DNA of 64,000 bases from Pelagivirga sediminicola (GCF_003072125.1 NZ_QCYH01000002.1:434001-498000); one strand, 5' to 3'. Numbered from the stretch's first letter, positions 44,888 to 53,387 are shown. The notes: generated by a model not told the origin, from the sequence alone. Translations and numbers: made by a program.

Positions 44888-46204
44888 TTACACCTTGTCC
44901 AGATAGGTCTTCCAGTGGTGCGATTCGTCGATTTCGCCCATCACGGCGATCTCCTGCCGCTTGGTCTGGACGTAATTGCGGATCAGGCGCTGCTCGAAAA
45001 TGCGGGGCAGCAGCAGATCCGCCTCAAACAGATCGACGGCGCTTGCCCAATCGGTGGCCAGTTGCGGCAGGTCCTGGCCATAGGCGCTGCCCGACAGCGG
45101 CGCGCCGGGGTCCATCGCATCCTCGATCCCGATCAGGGCGGCGCCAAGGATGGCGGCAAAGCTGAGATAAGGGTTGATGTCGCCGCCCGCGACGCGGTGC
45201 TCGATCCGCCGCGCCCTGGGGCTGCCGCCGGGCACTCGGATCGCCGCGGTGCGGTTCTCGTAGGCCCAGCAGATCGCCGTGGGCGCATGGGCGCCCGGCG
45301 TCATCCGCGCATAGCTGTTGGCATGCGGCGCAAACACCAATGTCGAGCCCTGCATCGCCGCAAGGCAGCCGCCGATCGCATGGCGCAGCGTTTCGGTGCC
45401 CTTGGGCCCGCCATCGTCGAAGACGTTGTTGCCGTCCGCGTCCAGCACCGAGAAATGCATGTGCATGCCGTTGCCGCTGTCCTGCGCGAAAGGTTTGGCC
45501 ATGAAGGTCGCGGCGCAGTCGTATTTATGCGCGAGGCCGCGAATGAGCGCCTTGAACAGCCATGTATCGTCAGCCGCGCGCATCGCGTCCTGATGGTTCA
45601 GCGTGATCTCGAACTGGCCGACACCGGCCTCCGACGTGGTGGTCTGCGCCTCGATCCCCATCGCGTCGCACGCCTCGTAAAGCGCCGACAGAAACGGATC
45701 GAACGCGTCCATCTGCGTCAGCGACAGGATCTCGGACGCATCGATGCGGCGCCGGTTGCGCGGATCGCGCACATGCTTCAGCTGCTTGCCGCTGTCATCG
45801 ACCAGCGTGAATTCCAGCTCGGTCGCGGCCATGACCTGCCAGCCGCGCGCCGCATACCGCTCCAGCACGCGGGCGAGGGCGTGGCGCGCATCGCCGTAAA
45901 AGGGCGTGCCATCCTCCAGATACATCTGCATCGGGACCAGCGGCTGCTGGCTGTCCAGCCACGGCAGCGGCACCGGCCCGCGCGAGGTGGGGCGCATGAT
46001 CCCGTCCGCATCGCCCGTCTCGAACACCAGCGGGCTGTTCTCGATATCGGCGCCCTTGATATCTACGTTCAGCACCGACAGCGGCATGCGAACGCCGTTC
46101 TGGTCCAGTCCGGAAAAATAGCTGGCCGGCATGCGTTTTCCGCGCATCTGGCCGTTCAGATCACAGGCCGCCACGCGAAACGTGCCGAAATTTTCGATGT
46201 CCAT
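44888..46204 (-). CDS. Second glutamine-synthetase family gamma-glutamyl ligase
   Basis: A 438-residue GlnA-fold ligase, clearly diverged from the PuuA-like paralogue downstream. Active-site segments are E-L-E-F-T-L near residue 128, S-E-A-G-V-G-Q-F-E-I near 194, M-H-M-H-F-S near 246 and E-N-R-T-A-A-I-R-V near 320. The N-terminal beta-grasp domain begins with a D-L-N-G-Q-M-R-G-K-R-M pattern, also seen in PuuA-type enzymes. Two paralogues in one operon suggest either two substrates or a hetero-oligomer. It follows the transporter genes by 31 bases. Confidence 0.8.
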   Translation of the reverse strand: MDIENFGTFRVAACDLNGQMRGKRMPASYFSGLDQNGVRMPLSVLNVDIKGADIENSPLVFETGDADGIMRPTSRGPVPLPWLDSQQPLVPMQMYLEDGTPFYGDARHALARVLERYAARGWQVMAATELEFTLVDDSGKQLKHVRDPRNRRRIDASEILSLTQMDAFDPFLSALYEACDAMGIEAQTTTSEAGVGQFEITLNHQDAMRAADDTWLFKALIRGLAHKYDCAATFMAKPFAQDSGNGMHMHFSVLDADGNNVFDDGGPKGTETLRHAIGGCLAAMQGSTLVFAPHANSYARMTPGAHAPTAICWAYENRTAAIRVPGGSPRARRIEHRVAGGDINPYLSFAAILGAALIGIEDAMDPGAPLSGSAYGQDLPQLATDWASAVDLFEADLLLPRIFEQRLIRNYVQTKRQEIAVMGEIDESHHWKTYLDKV

Positions 46205-46235
46205 GAGATGTCCATTCCGTGTGGGAGGGATTGAT

Positions 46236-47042
46236 TCACCGGATCAGGTTCAGGCGCAACCTCAATTTCTCGCGCCGCTCCTGCGGCAGGTGCCGGTTGA
46301 GGCGCATGTTGATCAGCCCGAAAACGCTGGTGACGGTCAGCGTCAGCAGGATGAAGAACCCGGCAAGGATGGGATAGGGCACGAAGGGATTGAACGTCTT
46401 GTCGGCAAAATAGCTGGCGTAATAGAGCGCGTCGCCGCGCTGCTGCCATGCGGGAAAGCCGCTGAGAAAGACCAGCGTCGTGGCGTGAAACAGGAAAATC
46501 GCCTCGTTGGTATAGGCAGGCCAGGCAAGGCGCAGCATGGTCGGCCAGATGATGCGCCGGAACCGGCGCCAGCCGGAAAAGCCATAGGCATCCGCCGCCT
46601 CGACATCGCCCTTGGGGATCGAGCGCAGCGCGCCATAGAAAATCTCGCCCGAATAGGCGGCGGTGTTCAGTACCAGCACCACCAGCGCGCCCAGCCAAGC
46701 CGAGGTGAAGGCGTCGAAAACCGCGCTGAAGCTCTTGAGGCTGAGGAACAGAAAATAGGCAAAGAAGAACTGTATGAAGAGCGGCGAGCCGCGCAGCACG
46801 AAGATGAACCATTCGCTGGGCTTGCGAATCCATGGATTGGCCGCGCCCTTGCCCAACGCGACAGCGGTGGCGATGAAGAAGCCGACAAAGACGGCGATGA
46901 CGCCGAAATAGATGTTCCAGATCATGCCCGAGCCGATCAGCGTCACCTGCTGGCACAGCGTGAAATCCCCGCGCGGCAAGAGCCGCTCGCCATAACCGAG
47001 GCTGCGAAAGGCATAGTCCTGGATGGTTTGCCAGCAACTCAT
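46236..47042 (-). CDS. Polar amino acid (PAAT) type ABC transporter permease 2
   Basis: Inner-membrane permease of 268 residues with about five helices. The cytoplasmic EAA loop reads E-A-A-D-A-Y-G-F-S-G-W-R-R-F-R-R-I-I-W-P near residue 163, the ATPase contact. Its ATG overlaps the stop of permease 1 by four bases (ATGA), so they are coupled and form a heterodimer, as in HisQM. The C-terminus is basic and ends 31 bases before the second ligase gene. Confidence 0.88.
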   Translation of the reverse strand: MSCWQTIQDYAFRSLGYGERLLPRGDFTLCQQVTLIGSGMIWNIYFGVIAVFVGFFIATAVALGKGAANPWIRKPSEWFIFVLRGSPLFIQFFFAYFLFLSLKSFSAVFDAFTSAWLGALVVLVLNTAAYSGEIFYGALRSIPKGDVEAADAYGFSGWRRFRRIIWPTMLRLAWPAYTNEAIFLFHATTLVFLSGFPAWQQRGDALYYASYFADKTFNPFVPYPILAGFFILLTLTVTSVFGLINMRLNRHLPQERREKLRLRLNLIR

Positions 47043-47968
47043 GCGCCAGCCTTCCGCTGCGCTTCGCCGCCGGTGGTGGCCTGTCCGTGGGTCAGCCGCG
47101 TCATGATCCGCTCCAGCACCACTTCGGAGGCTTTGGTGAATAGCAGATAGATGATCAGCAGCGCCAGGAAATACCACACCCGCCAGTCGCCATGTGGATA
47201 ATCGGTAAAGCGCGGATTGGCCGTGCCGCCCAGACTGCGCGCCCAATAGACGATATCCTCGACCCCCAGCAGGAACAGCAGCGGCGTGGCCTTGATCAGC
47301 ACCATCCACAGGTTCGACAGGCCCGGCAGCGCATAGACCCACATCTGCGGCACGAGGATGCGGCGGAACGCCTGGCGGCGCGTCATGCCGTAGGCTTCGG
47401 CCGTCTCCATCTGGCCGCGCGGCACGGCGCGCATGGCGCCGAACAGGACGTTGGCGGCAAAGGCGCCGAACACGATGGCAAAGGTCAGGACAGCGAGCGC
47501 GAAGCCATAGGTTTCATGCACCCATTGCGGCGCGTTGCCGAGGGGCAGCTTGGCCGCCGAGCAGACGATGAAATCGGCGCCTTGGCGGATCGGCTGGTCC
47601 CAGCCGGGGCAGAGCACCTTGTGACGCACCCATTCAAACGCCTGATCGAGCGCGATGACGAAAAACAGGAAATAAACGATGTCGGGCACGCCGCGCACCA
47701 GCGCGATATAACCCTTGCCCAGCATCCGCAGCGGCAGCAGCCGCGACCGCGCGGCCATCGCACCGCCAAAGCCGAAGGCCAGCGCGGCAGGCGCGGTGAT
47801 GGCCAGAAGCAGCAGCACCGTGCCGAAGCTGGAATAGAAGGCCCATTGCTTGCCGGTCGTGAAATAGCAGGCAAACCACCGAAAGGTGCCGAGCGTTTCG
47901 GGATCTGTGCAGAAACTGAAAATGGCGGACCTCAAAGCGCGGTTGGGATTTTCGAATATTTTAACCAA
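47039..47968 (-). CDS. Polar amino acid (PAAT) type ABC transporter permease 1
   Basis: Inner-membrane permease of 309 residues with the EAA motif E-T-A-E-A-Y-G-M-T-R-R-Q-A-F-R-R-I near residue 193. Between the helices near residues 90 and 160 it has an unusually long loop with two cysteines, longer than in HisQ. The start appears to be the TTG at 47968, directly after a strong hairpin and with no clear Shine-Dalgarno, so its translation is probably weaker than that of the binding protein. Confidence 0.83.
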   Translation of the reverse strand: MVKIFENPNRALRSAIFSFCTDPETLGTFRWFACYFTTGKQWAFYSSFGTVLLLLAITAPAALAFGFGGAMAARSRLLPLRMLGKGYIALVRGVPDIVYFLFFVIALDQAFEWVRHKVLCPGWDQPIRQGADFIVCSAAKLPLGNAPQWVHETYGFALAVLTFAIVFGAFAANVLFGAMRAVPRGQMETAEAYGMTRRQAFRRILVPQMWVYALPGLSNLWMVLIKATPLLFLLGVEDIVYWARSLGGTANPRFTDYPHGDWRVWYFLALLIIYLLFTKASEVVLERIMTRLTHGQATTGGEAQRKAGA

Positions 47969-47975
47969 GATGAAA

Positions 47976-47996
47976 GAGGGGGCGCGCGGCCCCCTC
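47976..47996 (-). promoter_or_regulatory. Intercistronic hairpin between binding-protein and permease genes
   Basis: Perfect stem GAGGGGGC / GCCCCCTC around a 5-base loop, followed on the minus strand by CTTTCATCTT. It fits a partial terminator or 3' stabiliser that lets the binding-protein message exceed the permease message, as in other ABC operons. Confidence 0.65.
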
Positions 47997-48008
47997 GATC
48001 CGGATCGC

Positions 48009-48734
48009 TCAGAACTTGGCGGCGCCTTCGAGCCACTTGTCGATCAGCGCGTTCAGCGTGCCGTCATCCTTCATCTCGTCGATAGCGTCCGAGAACTTCT
48101 TGTTCAGCTCGGTGTCGCTCTTGCGGATGCCCAGCGCCATGCCCTCGCCCAGAAGAATGTCGTCGCCGACGATCATCAGGCCATCATCCTCTTCGGTGAC
48201 GGGAACGGCATAGGCCTTGTCCGACAGGACCGCGTCAGCCTCGCCGTTGCGCACGGCGGCCATGGTTTCCTCGGGCGTCGGGAATTCCAGCAGCGTGGCG
48301 CCGGACGAGGCGACATGGCTGGACTGGATGGTGCTGGCCTGCGCCGCGACGATCGTGTCCGGGCTGGTCAGGTCCACGCCCTCGCGCGCGACCACGTAGG
48401 AGGACGGGTCGGGTTGGGTGTAGTTGGAGGTGAAGTCGATATCCTTCTTGCGCTCTTCGGTGATCGACATGCCTGCGATGATCGCGTCATAGTTGCCCGA
48501 GGTCAGGTTCGGGATGATGCTGTCCCACTCGTTGGTGACCCATGTGCAGGTCAGCTCGGCACGCTTGCACAGCTCGTCACCCAGCTCGCGCTCGAACCCG
48601 TCGACCTCGCCCGAATCGTTGACGAAGTTGAAGGGGGGATAGGCACCTTCGGTGCCGAGGCGGATGGTATCCTGCGCGAAGGCCGCGCCAGCGGTGAGGC
48701 TGGCCACAGCGGCGGCGATGATGAGGTTTTTCAT
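48009..48734 (-). CDS. Periplasmic substrate-binding protein of a PAAT-type ABC transporter
   Basis: A 241-residue family 3 solute-binding protein. The signal peptide is about residues 1-21 (ending G-A-A-F-A-Q). The mature N-terminus I-R-L-G-T-E-G-A-Y-P-P-F-N-F and the G-F-E-R-E-L-G-D-E-L segment are the family signatures. Ligands of this family are amino acids, opines and similar zwitterions rather than free polyamines. AAGGGAG precedes the ATG. The real start is at MKNLII; the frame is open upstream but non-coding. Confidence 0.9.
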   Translation of the reverse strand: MKNLIIAAAVASLTAGAAFAQDTIRLGTEGAYPPFNFVNDSGEVDGFERELGDELCKRAELTCTWVTNEWDSIIPNLTSGNYDAIIAGMSITEERKKDIDFTSNYTQPDPSSYVVAREGVDLTSPDTIVAAQASTIQSSHVASSGATLLEFPTPEETMAAVRNGEADAVLSDKAYAVPVTEEDDGLMIVGDDILLGEGMALGIRKSDTELNKKFSDAIDEMKDDGTLNALIDKWLEGAAKF

Positions 48735-48762
48735 TGGTTTTCTCCCTTTGGTTGGTTGGGTT

Positions 48763-49539
48763 TCAGTCGGCCATGGTCGAGCTGAGAAACTGCCGTAGCC
48801 GCTCTGATCTGGGGGCGCCGAAAAGCGTTTCGGGATCGCCCTGTTCCTCGATAAGCCCCTGATGGAGAAAGACAACATGGTCACTCACATCGCGGGCCAT
48901 CTTCATGTCGTGGGTCACGATCATCATGGTGCGCCCCTCGGCGGCCAGATCCTTGATGACGCGGATGACTTCCTGTTCCAGTTCGGGATCCAGCGCCGAT
49001 GTCGGCTCGTCGAAGAGCAGCGCCTCGGGCTCCATCGCCAGCGCGCGGGCGATGGCGGCGCGTTGCTGCTGGCCGCCCGAAAGCTGCGCGGGATAGGCAT
49101 CGCATTTGTCGCCGATCCCGACCTTCTCCAGATAGGCGCGGGCGGATTTCTCCACCTCGGCACGGGGGCGGCGCAGGACGGTGACGGGCGCTTCCATCAC
49201 ATTTTGCAGGATCGTCAGATGCGCCCACAGGTTGAACTGCTGGAACACCATGGCAAGGTTCGTGCGGATGCGCAGCACCTGCGCGGGATCGGCGGGCCGG
49301 CGGTTCAGGCCGCTGCCGGTCCAGCGCACAGGCTCGCCCTTGAACAGGATATCGCCCTGCTGGCTGTCCTCCAGAAGGTTGGCGCAGCGCAGGATGGTGG
49401 ATTTGCCCGACCCCGACGAGCCGATCAGCGAGACGACATCGCCGCGCCGGGCGGTGATGGTCACGCCCTTGATGACTTCGAGCGAGCCGTAGGCCTTGTG
49501 CAGATTGCTGATCTCGATGACGGGTGGCTCGGTGGTCAA
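48763..49539 (-). CDS. Polar amino acid (PAAT) type ABC transporter ATP-binding protein
   Basis: ATPase subunit of 258 residues. Walker A is G-S-S-G-S-G-K-S-T near residue 37, the signature is L-S-G-G-Q-Q-Q-R near 157, and Walker B is L-L-F-D-E-P-T near 177 with the switch His in V-T-H-D near 210. It closely follows the HisP/GlnQ pattern. The start is TTG with GAGG eleven bases upstream. It is the first gene of the run that leads through the binding protein, permeases and ligases to the oxidase. Confidence 0.9.
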   Translation of the reverse strand: MTTEPPVIEISNLHKAYGSLEVIKGVTITARRGDVVSLIGSSGSGKSTILRCANLLEDSQQGDILFKGEPVRWTGSGLNRRPADPAQVLRIRTNLAMVFQQFNLWAHLTILQNVMEAPVTVLRRPRAEVEKSARAYLEKVGIGDKCDAYPAQLSGGQQQRAAIARALAMEPEALLFDEPTSALDPELEQEVIRVIKDLAAEGRTMMIVTHDMKMARDVSDHVVFLHQGLIEEQGDPETLFGAPRSERLRQFLSSTMAD

Positions 49540-49578
49540 GGGGCGGTGTTCCTCGCAGGGGGTATCTGTGCGTCAGTA

Positions 49579-49610
49579 GGGAATAAATTCCCGCGTTATG
49601 CAATGGTCAA
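49579..49610 (-). promoter_or_regulatory. Promoter of the transporter operon with palindrome over the -10 box
   Basis: On the minus strand TTGACC (49610-49605), 17 bases, TTTATT (49587-49582). The palindrome GGGAATTTATTCCC (49592-49579) is centred on the -10 box, as expected for a repressor site. It is about 40 bases before the TTG start. Confidence 0.6.
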
Positions 49611-49623
49611 TGCGGGATGCGAC

Positions 49624-50382
49624 TCAGTGGCGCGCCGCGTCCCGAGGGGGCGGCGGGTTCGGCACGGCGCGATATTCGGCCTTTGCAATCTGCACGACAC
49701 CGTAGAGCGACAGCGCATCGCGTTCGGCGGGCGCAAGGGCGGCAATCGCATCTGCCAGCGCCTTGCGGATGCGTGGTGCGTCCTGCCCGCGGCCCGTGAT
49801 GAAGGGCAGCGCGGGGGTGGTGGGCGCGGTGCGTCCGATCTCGCGCAGGCGCGCGGCATGGGGATCGTGCCGCTGGATCAATCGCCAAGTCACCGCGTCG
49901 ACCGCCGCGATATCGGCGCGCCCTTCGGCCACGGCAAGGGTCGAGGCCCGGTGCCCGCCCGTCGCCAGCGTCCGGCTGAAGGCAAAGCCATGCGCGGCCG
50001 CGTGGGTCTGCGGCGCGGCCCAGCCCGATTGCGACAGCGCCTCGTTATACGCCAGAATGGCGTCCGCGAACTGGGCCGGCTGCGTGCGGGTGTCGTCGCT
50101 GCGGGTCACGAAAACGCTGTTGTAATGGCCGGGCGGGCAGCCGGGCAGATCGCAGTCGGGGGCGCCGATCAGCTGGACCTCGGCGTGCAGCCGTGTGCGA
50201 TAGGGATAGCCGCAGGTCTGCGACAGGATCAGCGCGGGATCTTGCCAGTGCTGCCACAGATCGCCGCCGCGTGTCAGCGCCGCGGGCGCCGCGCAGGACA
50301 GGCGGCCGCGTATCTCGTGCCAGAGCCGGTCAAGGGCGGGCGCCGTTTCGGCGCGGTCATACATCGGCAGGCTGGCGATCAC
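49624..50382 (-). CDS. PhnD-like phosphate/phosphonate-binding family protein without signal peptide
   Basis: A 252-residue protein of the PhnD-type periplasmic binding-protein superfamily. S-L-P-M-Y-D opens the first strand, S-Q-T-C-G-Y-P-Y is the conserved pocket segment near residue 54, and A-D-I-A-A-V-D-A-V-T-W is near residue 156. It has no signal peptide, so it is likely cytoplasmic or uses the fold for another job. The start is probably GTG at 50382, nine bases after the TerB stop, which puts it in the TerB operon rather than with the transporter. No phosphonate genes are near. Confidence 0.75.
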   Translation of the reverse strand: MIASLPMYDRAETAPALDRLWHEIRGRLSCAAPAALTRGGDLWQHWQDPALILSQTCGYPYRTRLHAEVQLIGAPDCDLPGCPPGHYNSVFVTRSDDTRTQPAQFADAILAYNEALSQSGWAAPQTHAAAHGFAFSRTLATGGHRASTLAVAEGRADIAAVDAVTWRLIQRHDPHAARLREIGRTAPTTPALPFITGRGQDAPRIRKALADAIAALAPAERDALSLYGVVQIAKAEYRAVPNPPPPRDAARH

Positions 50383-50391
50383 GGGCGGCGC

Positions 50392-50835
50392 CTATTTTTG
50401 CGACGCCTCGACGCGCTGGCGGGCGGCGGCGCTGTCCACGTCGTTCACGCCCAGAAGGCTGGCGGTCATGCGCAGCAGGGCATTTTCCGGATCGGCCCGC
50501 TCGCCATCTGCCAGAACGACCTGCCACAGCGCCTCGACCACCTTCGTGCGGTCCTCGTAGGGCACCGCATCCTTGATCGCGCGGGTGAAACGGACGGTGT
50601 CGGGCGCCTGCGCCTCGGCCTGCTCGCCCTCGCGGCGCAGATCGGACGCCGCGGCGGCATCAAGGCCATAGCGGGTGGACAGGATGCGGTCGATCCGCTT
50701 GATCTCGGCCGGGGCATAGTCGCCATCGGTGCACGCGGCGCGCACCAGAAGGGCGGACAGCGCAAGGCGCGCGTCGGTTTCGGTCAGGGGCTCGGCATCG
50801 GACCCGGTGAGGCGCTTGAAGATGTCTGCTATCAT
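50392..50835 (-). CDS. TerB family protein, copy 1
   Basis: A 147-residue helical protein of the tellurite-resistance TerB group: L-S-A-L-L-V-R-A-A-C-T-D-G-D-Y-A-P-A-E near residue 25 is the acidic metal-binding segment, repeated as V-L-A-D-G-E near residue 107. The link to tellurite is a family name only. It is a paralogue of the gene 66 bases upstream, with the same beginning (F-K-R-L and a D-A-R-L-A-L segment). Confidence 0.82.
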   Translation of the reverse strand: MIADIFKRLTGSDAEPLTETDARLALSALLVRAACTDGDYAPAEIKRIDRILSTRYGLDAAAASDLRREGEQAEAQAPDTVRFTRAIKDAVPYEDRTKVVEALWQVVLADGERADPENALLRMTASLLGVNDVDSAAARQRVEASQK

Positions 50836-50901
50836 GGAGACGGATATATCGCGCCGGGCGCGAAGGTCAAAACACTAATGCGTTTGCCTTATCATTTGCC
50901 G

Positions 50902-51339
50902 TCAGAGCGGCGCGGCGCGGGTCTGGGCGGCGTCGCAATCGGCCTTGGTCAGGCCAAGCGCCTCGCGCACCTGCACGACAATGGCCATTTCCGAGTCGCT
51001 GGGTCTGCCATCGGCCAGCATCACCTGCCACAGCGCCTCATGCGCCTCGATTCGCGCCTCGAAGCTGACGGTCTCGCGAATGAGGGTGGCGAATTTGCGC
51101 GTCGTCGGCGCCTCTGCCTCGATCTTCTCGCAGGTCGCGCGCATCTTGGCGGCGTCGATCGGGCCCAGCCCGTTCATGCGCGCCAGCAAAAGGTCGATGC
51201 GGCTGATTTCCTCGACCTCGTACCGCTCGTCGGCCTTGGCCACGCGCACCATCAGCGCACCCAGCGCCAGACGCGCGTCCGGGTCCGGCAGCGGCTCAGA
51301 GGGATCGCCCTTGAAGAGGTTCAGGATACGCGACAGCAT
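50902..51339 (-). CDS. TerB family protein, copy 2
   Basis: A 145-residue paralogue of the next gene: N-L-F-K-G-D-P-S-E-P-L-P-D-P-D-A-R-L-A-L aligns with its N-terminus, and M-L-A-D-G-R near residue 106 matches its V-L-A-D-G-E. The first acidic site here reads V-A-K-A-D-E-R-Y, so one conserved Asp-Gly is lost; the two copies may differ in metal binding. They look like a tandem duplication that has diverged strongly. The start at MLSRIL is preferred; longer open frame upstream is non-coding. Confidence 0.8.
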   Translation of the reverse strand: MLSRILNLFKGDPSEPLPDPDARLALGALMVRVAKADERYEVEEISRIDLLLARMNGLGPIDAAKMRATCEKIEAEAPTTRKFATLIRETVSFEARIEAHEALWQVMLADGRPSDSEMAIVVQVREALGLTKADCDAAQTRAAPL

Positions 51340-51586
51340 GGCGCTACGTTTAACGGCCCCGCACGGCAGGGCAAGCGTTTTCGCCGCGGTGGCAGATCTG
51401 CGACGATCATTCGCGCCCGATCCTCGCCACATTGGCAGAAGCCATTGCTGCTTCGCCCCTCGCGATTTCATCGCCGCAAGACGCCGAAATGGGTGTGGCA
51501 AAGGGTGTTACGGTCCGCGGCGATCTGCGTTAGGGTCGGCTGGCCGCGATGTGCGCGCCCCATTTTTTCGAGACCCGACATGAGAC

Positions 51587-53275
51587 ATGAGCACGTCTGA
51601 CCCTTCCTTCGCCGCGCGCACGCTCGCTGACATGCGCCGCGCGGCGCGTCATGCGTGGCATATCCTGCTGACGCGCGGACCCAGCCAGTTCCAGTTCTGG
51701 CTGATCGCGCTTTTCATCGGGATCGTGGCGGGCTTTGCGGCGCTCGTGTTCCGCAAGGGAATCGACTGGCTGCAGGTCTCTCTGTATGGCGTGGGCGATC
51801 CGCGGAACCTGAACACCTTTGCCGAGGCGCTGCCGTGGTACTGGATTCTGGTGATCCCCATTGTCGGCGGTCTGGCGGTGGGCATCATCCTCAACCGGTT
51901 CACACCGGACGGGCGGGTGCGCGCGGTGGCCGATGTCATCAGCGGCGCCGCCCTGGACAATGGCCGGGTCGAGCGGCGGGCCGGTCTTGCCTCGGCGGCG
52001 GCGTCGCTGATCACGCTTGGAACGGGCGGTTCTTCGGGCCGCGAGGGGCCGGTGGTGCACCTTGCCGGCATCATCTCCACATGGGTAAGCGAGCGCATCA
52101 ATGCGAGCGGCGTGAACGGGCGTGTCCTGCTCGGCTGCGCGGTCGCGGCGGGGGTGTCGGCATCGTTCAACGCGCCCATCGCCGGGGCGCTTTTCGCGCT
52201 GGAGGTGGTGCTGCGCCACTTTGCCATACAGGCCTTCGCGCCCATTGCCATTGCCAGCGTCGCGGGGACCGTGATCAACCGGCTGGAGTTCGGCGATATC
52301 ACCGAATTCACCCTGCCGGTCGCATCGACACTGGAATTCTACGTGGAACTGCCCGCCTTCCTGATCCTCGGGCTGATCTGCGGCGTGGTCGCGGCGGTGC
52401 TGATCCGCGCGGTGTTCTTTGCCGAGGATATGGGCGACGATCTGTGCCGCCGTCTGCATGTTCCCGGCTGGCTGCGCCCGGCCATCGCGGGCGCGATGCT
52501 GGGCGGCATGGCGATCGCGTTTCCCCATATCATCGGCGTCGGATACGAGACGACGGCGGCGGCCCTGTCAGGCCATCTGCTGCTGAACGAGGCGATCGTT
52601 TTTGCCGTGCTGAAGGTGGCCGCCGTGGCGATCACGCTGGGCGGGCGGATGGGGGGCGGCATCTTCTCGCCGTCGCTGATGCTGGGGGCGCTGACGGGGC
52701 TGGCCTTCGGGCTGATCGCGACGTCGATATTTCCCAACGTGTCCGGCGCGCACACGATCTATGCGCTGGCCGGCATGGGCGCCGTCGCGGCGGCGGTGCT
52801 GGGCGCGCCGATCTCGACCACGCTGATCGTGTTCGAGCTGACCGGCGACTGGCAGATCGGGATCGCGGTGATGGTCGCGGTCTCGACCTCGACGGCGCTG
52901 GGCGCGCGGTTGGTGACACGCTCGTTCTTCCTGACGCAGCTCAAGCGCCGCGGCATCCACCTGGCCGAGGGGCCGCAGGCCTATCTGCTGTCGATGACGG
53001 GCGTGGCCGGCCTGATCCGGCCCGCGAGTGACGACAGCGCGCCGGATGAGGATGTCTGCCGCGCGATGATCGACAAGGGGATCTACAGCGATATCGGATC
53101 CACGCTGGAGACCGCGATGCCGCTGTTCGAGGCGCATGCAGTGAACTACATCCCGGTCATCGCCCAAGGAACCGGCGACGCGCAGCCCGTCTATAAGGGC
53201 GTGCTGTATCACGTCGACGCGCTGAAAGCCTATAACCTCGCGCTGGCGACGTTGTCGCGCGAGGAACACGGGTAG
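51587..53275 (+). CDS. ClC family chloride channel/transporter
   Basis: Integral membrane anion protein of 562 residues with the usual ten to twelve hydrophobic segments. Selectivity and gate motifs are G-S-S-G-R-E-G-P with the gating Glu153, G-G-G-I-F-S-P-S-L near residue 362 and G-A-P-I-S-T-T-L near 406. G-R-E-G-P is the chloride type; fluoride exporters of the family differ. The last 100 residues look like one degenerate CBS unit instead of a pair. The start is ATG with no clear ribosome binding site. Repeat copy 4 lies just after the stop. Confidence 0.9.
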   Translation: MSTSDPSFAARTLADMRRAARHAWHILLTRGPSQFQFWLIALFIGIVAGFAALVFRKGIDWLQVSLYGVGDPRNLNTFAEALPWYWILVIPIVGGLAVGIILNRFTPDGRVRAVADVISGAALDNGRVERRAGLASAAASLITLGTGGSSGREGPVVHLAGIISTWVSERINASGVNGRVLLGCAVAAGVSASFNAPIAGALFALEVVLRHFAIQAFAPIAIASVAGTVINRLEFGDITEFTLPVASTLEFYVELPAFLILGLICGVVAAVLIRAVFFAEDMGDDLCRRLHVPGWLRPAIAGAMLGGMAIAFPHIIGVGYETTAAALSGHLLLNEAIVFAVLKVAAVAITLGGRMGGGIFSPSLMLGALTGLAFGLIATSIFPNVSGAHTIYALAGMGAVAAAVLGAPISTTLIVFELTGDWQIGIAVMVAVSTSTALGARLVTRSFFLTQLKRRGIHLAEGPQAYLLSMTGVAGLIRPASDDSAPDEDVCRAMIDKGIYSDIGSTLETAMPLFEAHAVNYIPVIAQGTGDAQPVYKGVLYHVDALKAYNLALATLSREEHG

Positions 53276-53298
53276 GGCGCATTGGCGCAGCCGCAGTT

Positions 53299-53360
53299 GG
53301 GGGCGTCGCCCCCGCCGCCCTGCGGGCGCCTCCCCCAGGATATTTGACGCAAGAAGAAGG
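53299..53360 (+). repeat. Interspersed repeat copy 4 with hairpin, after the ClC gene
   Basis: Hairpin GGGGGC (53299-53304) / GCCCCC (53308-53313), a second GC-rich inverted segment to 53330, then core AGGATATTT, GAC, GCAAGAAGAA (53337-53358). It lies between the convergent ClC and DUF427 genes. Confidence 0.85.
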
Positions 53361-53387
53361 CGCGCCGAGCGCCAGATCCCGGCGGTG

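Noticed and set aside
51340..51586. Fluoride riboswitch before the ClC gene
   Set aside because: The protein has the chloride-type GREGP motif, and the fluoride motif is not recognisable in the leader.
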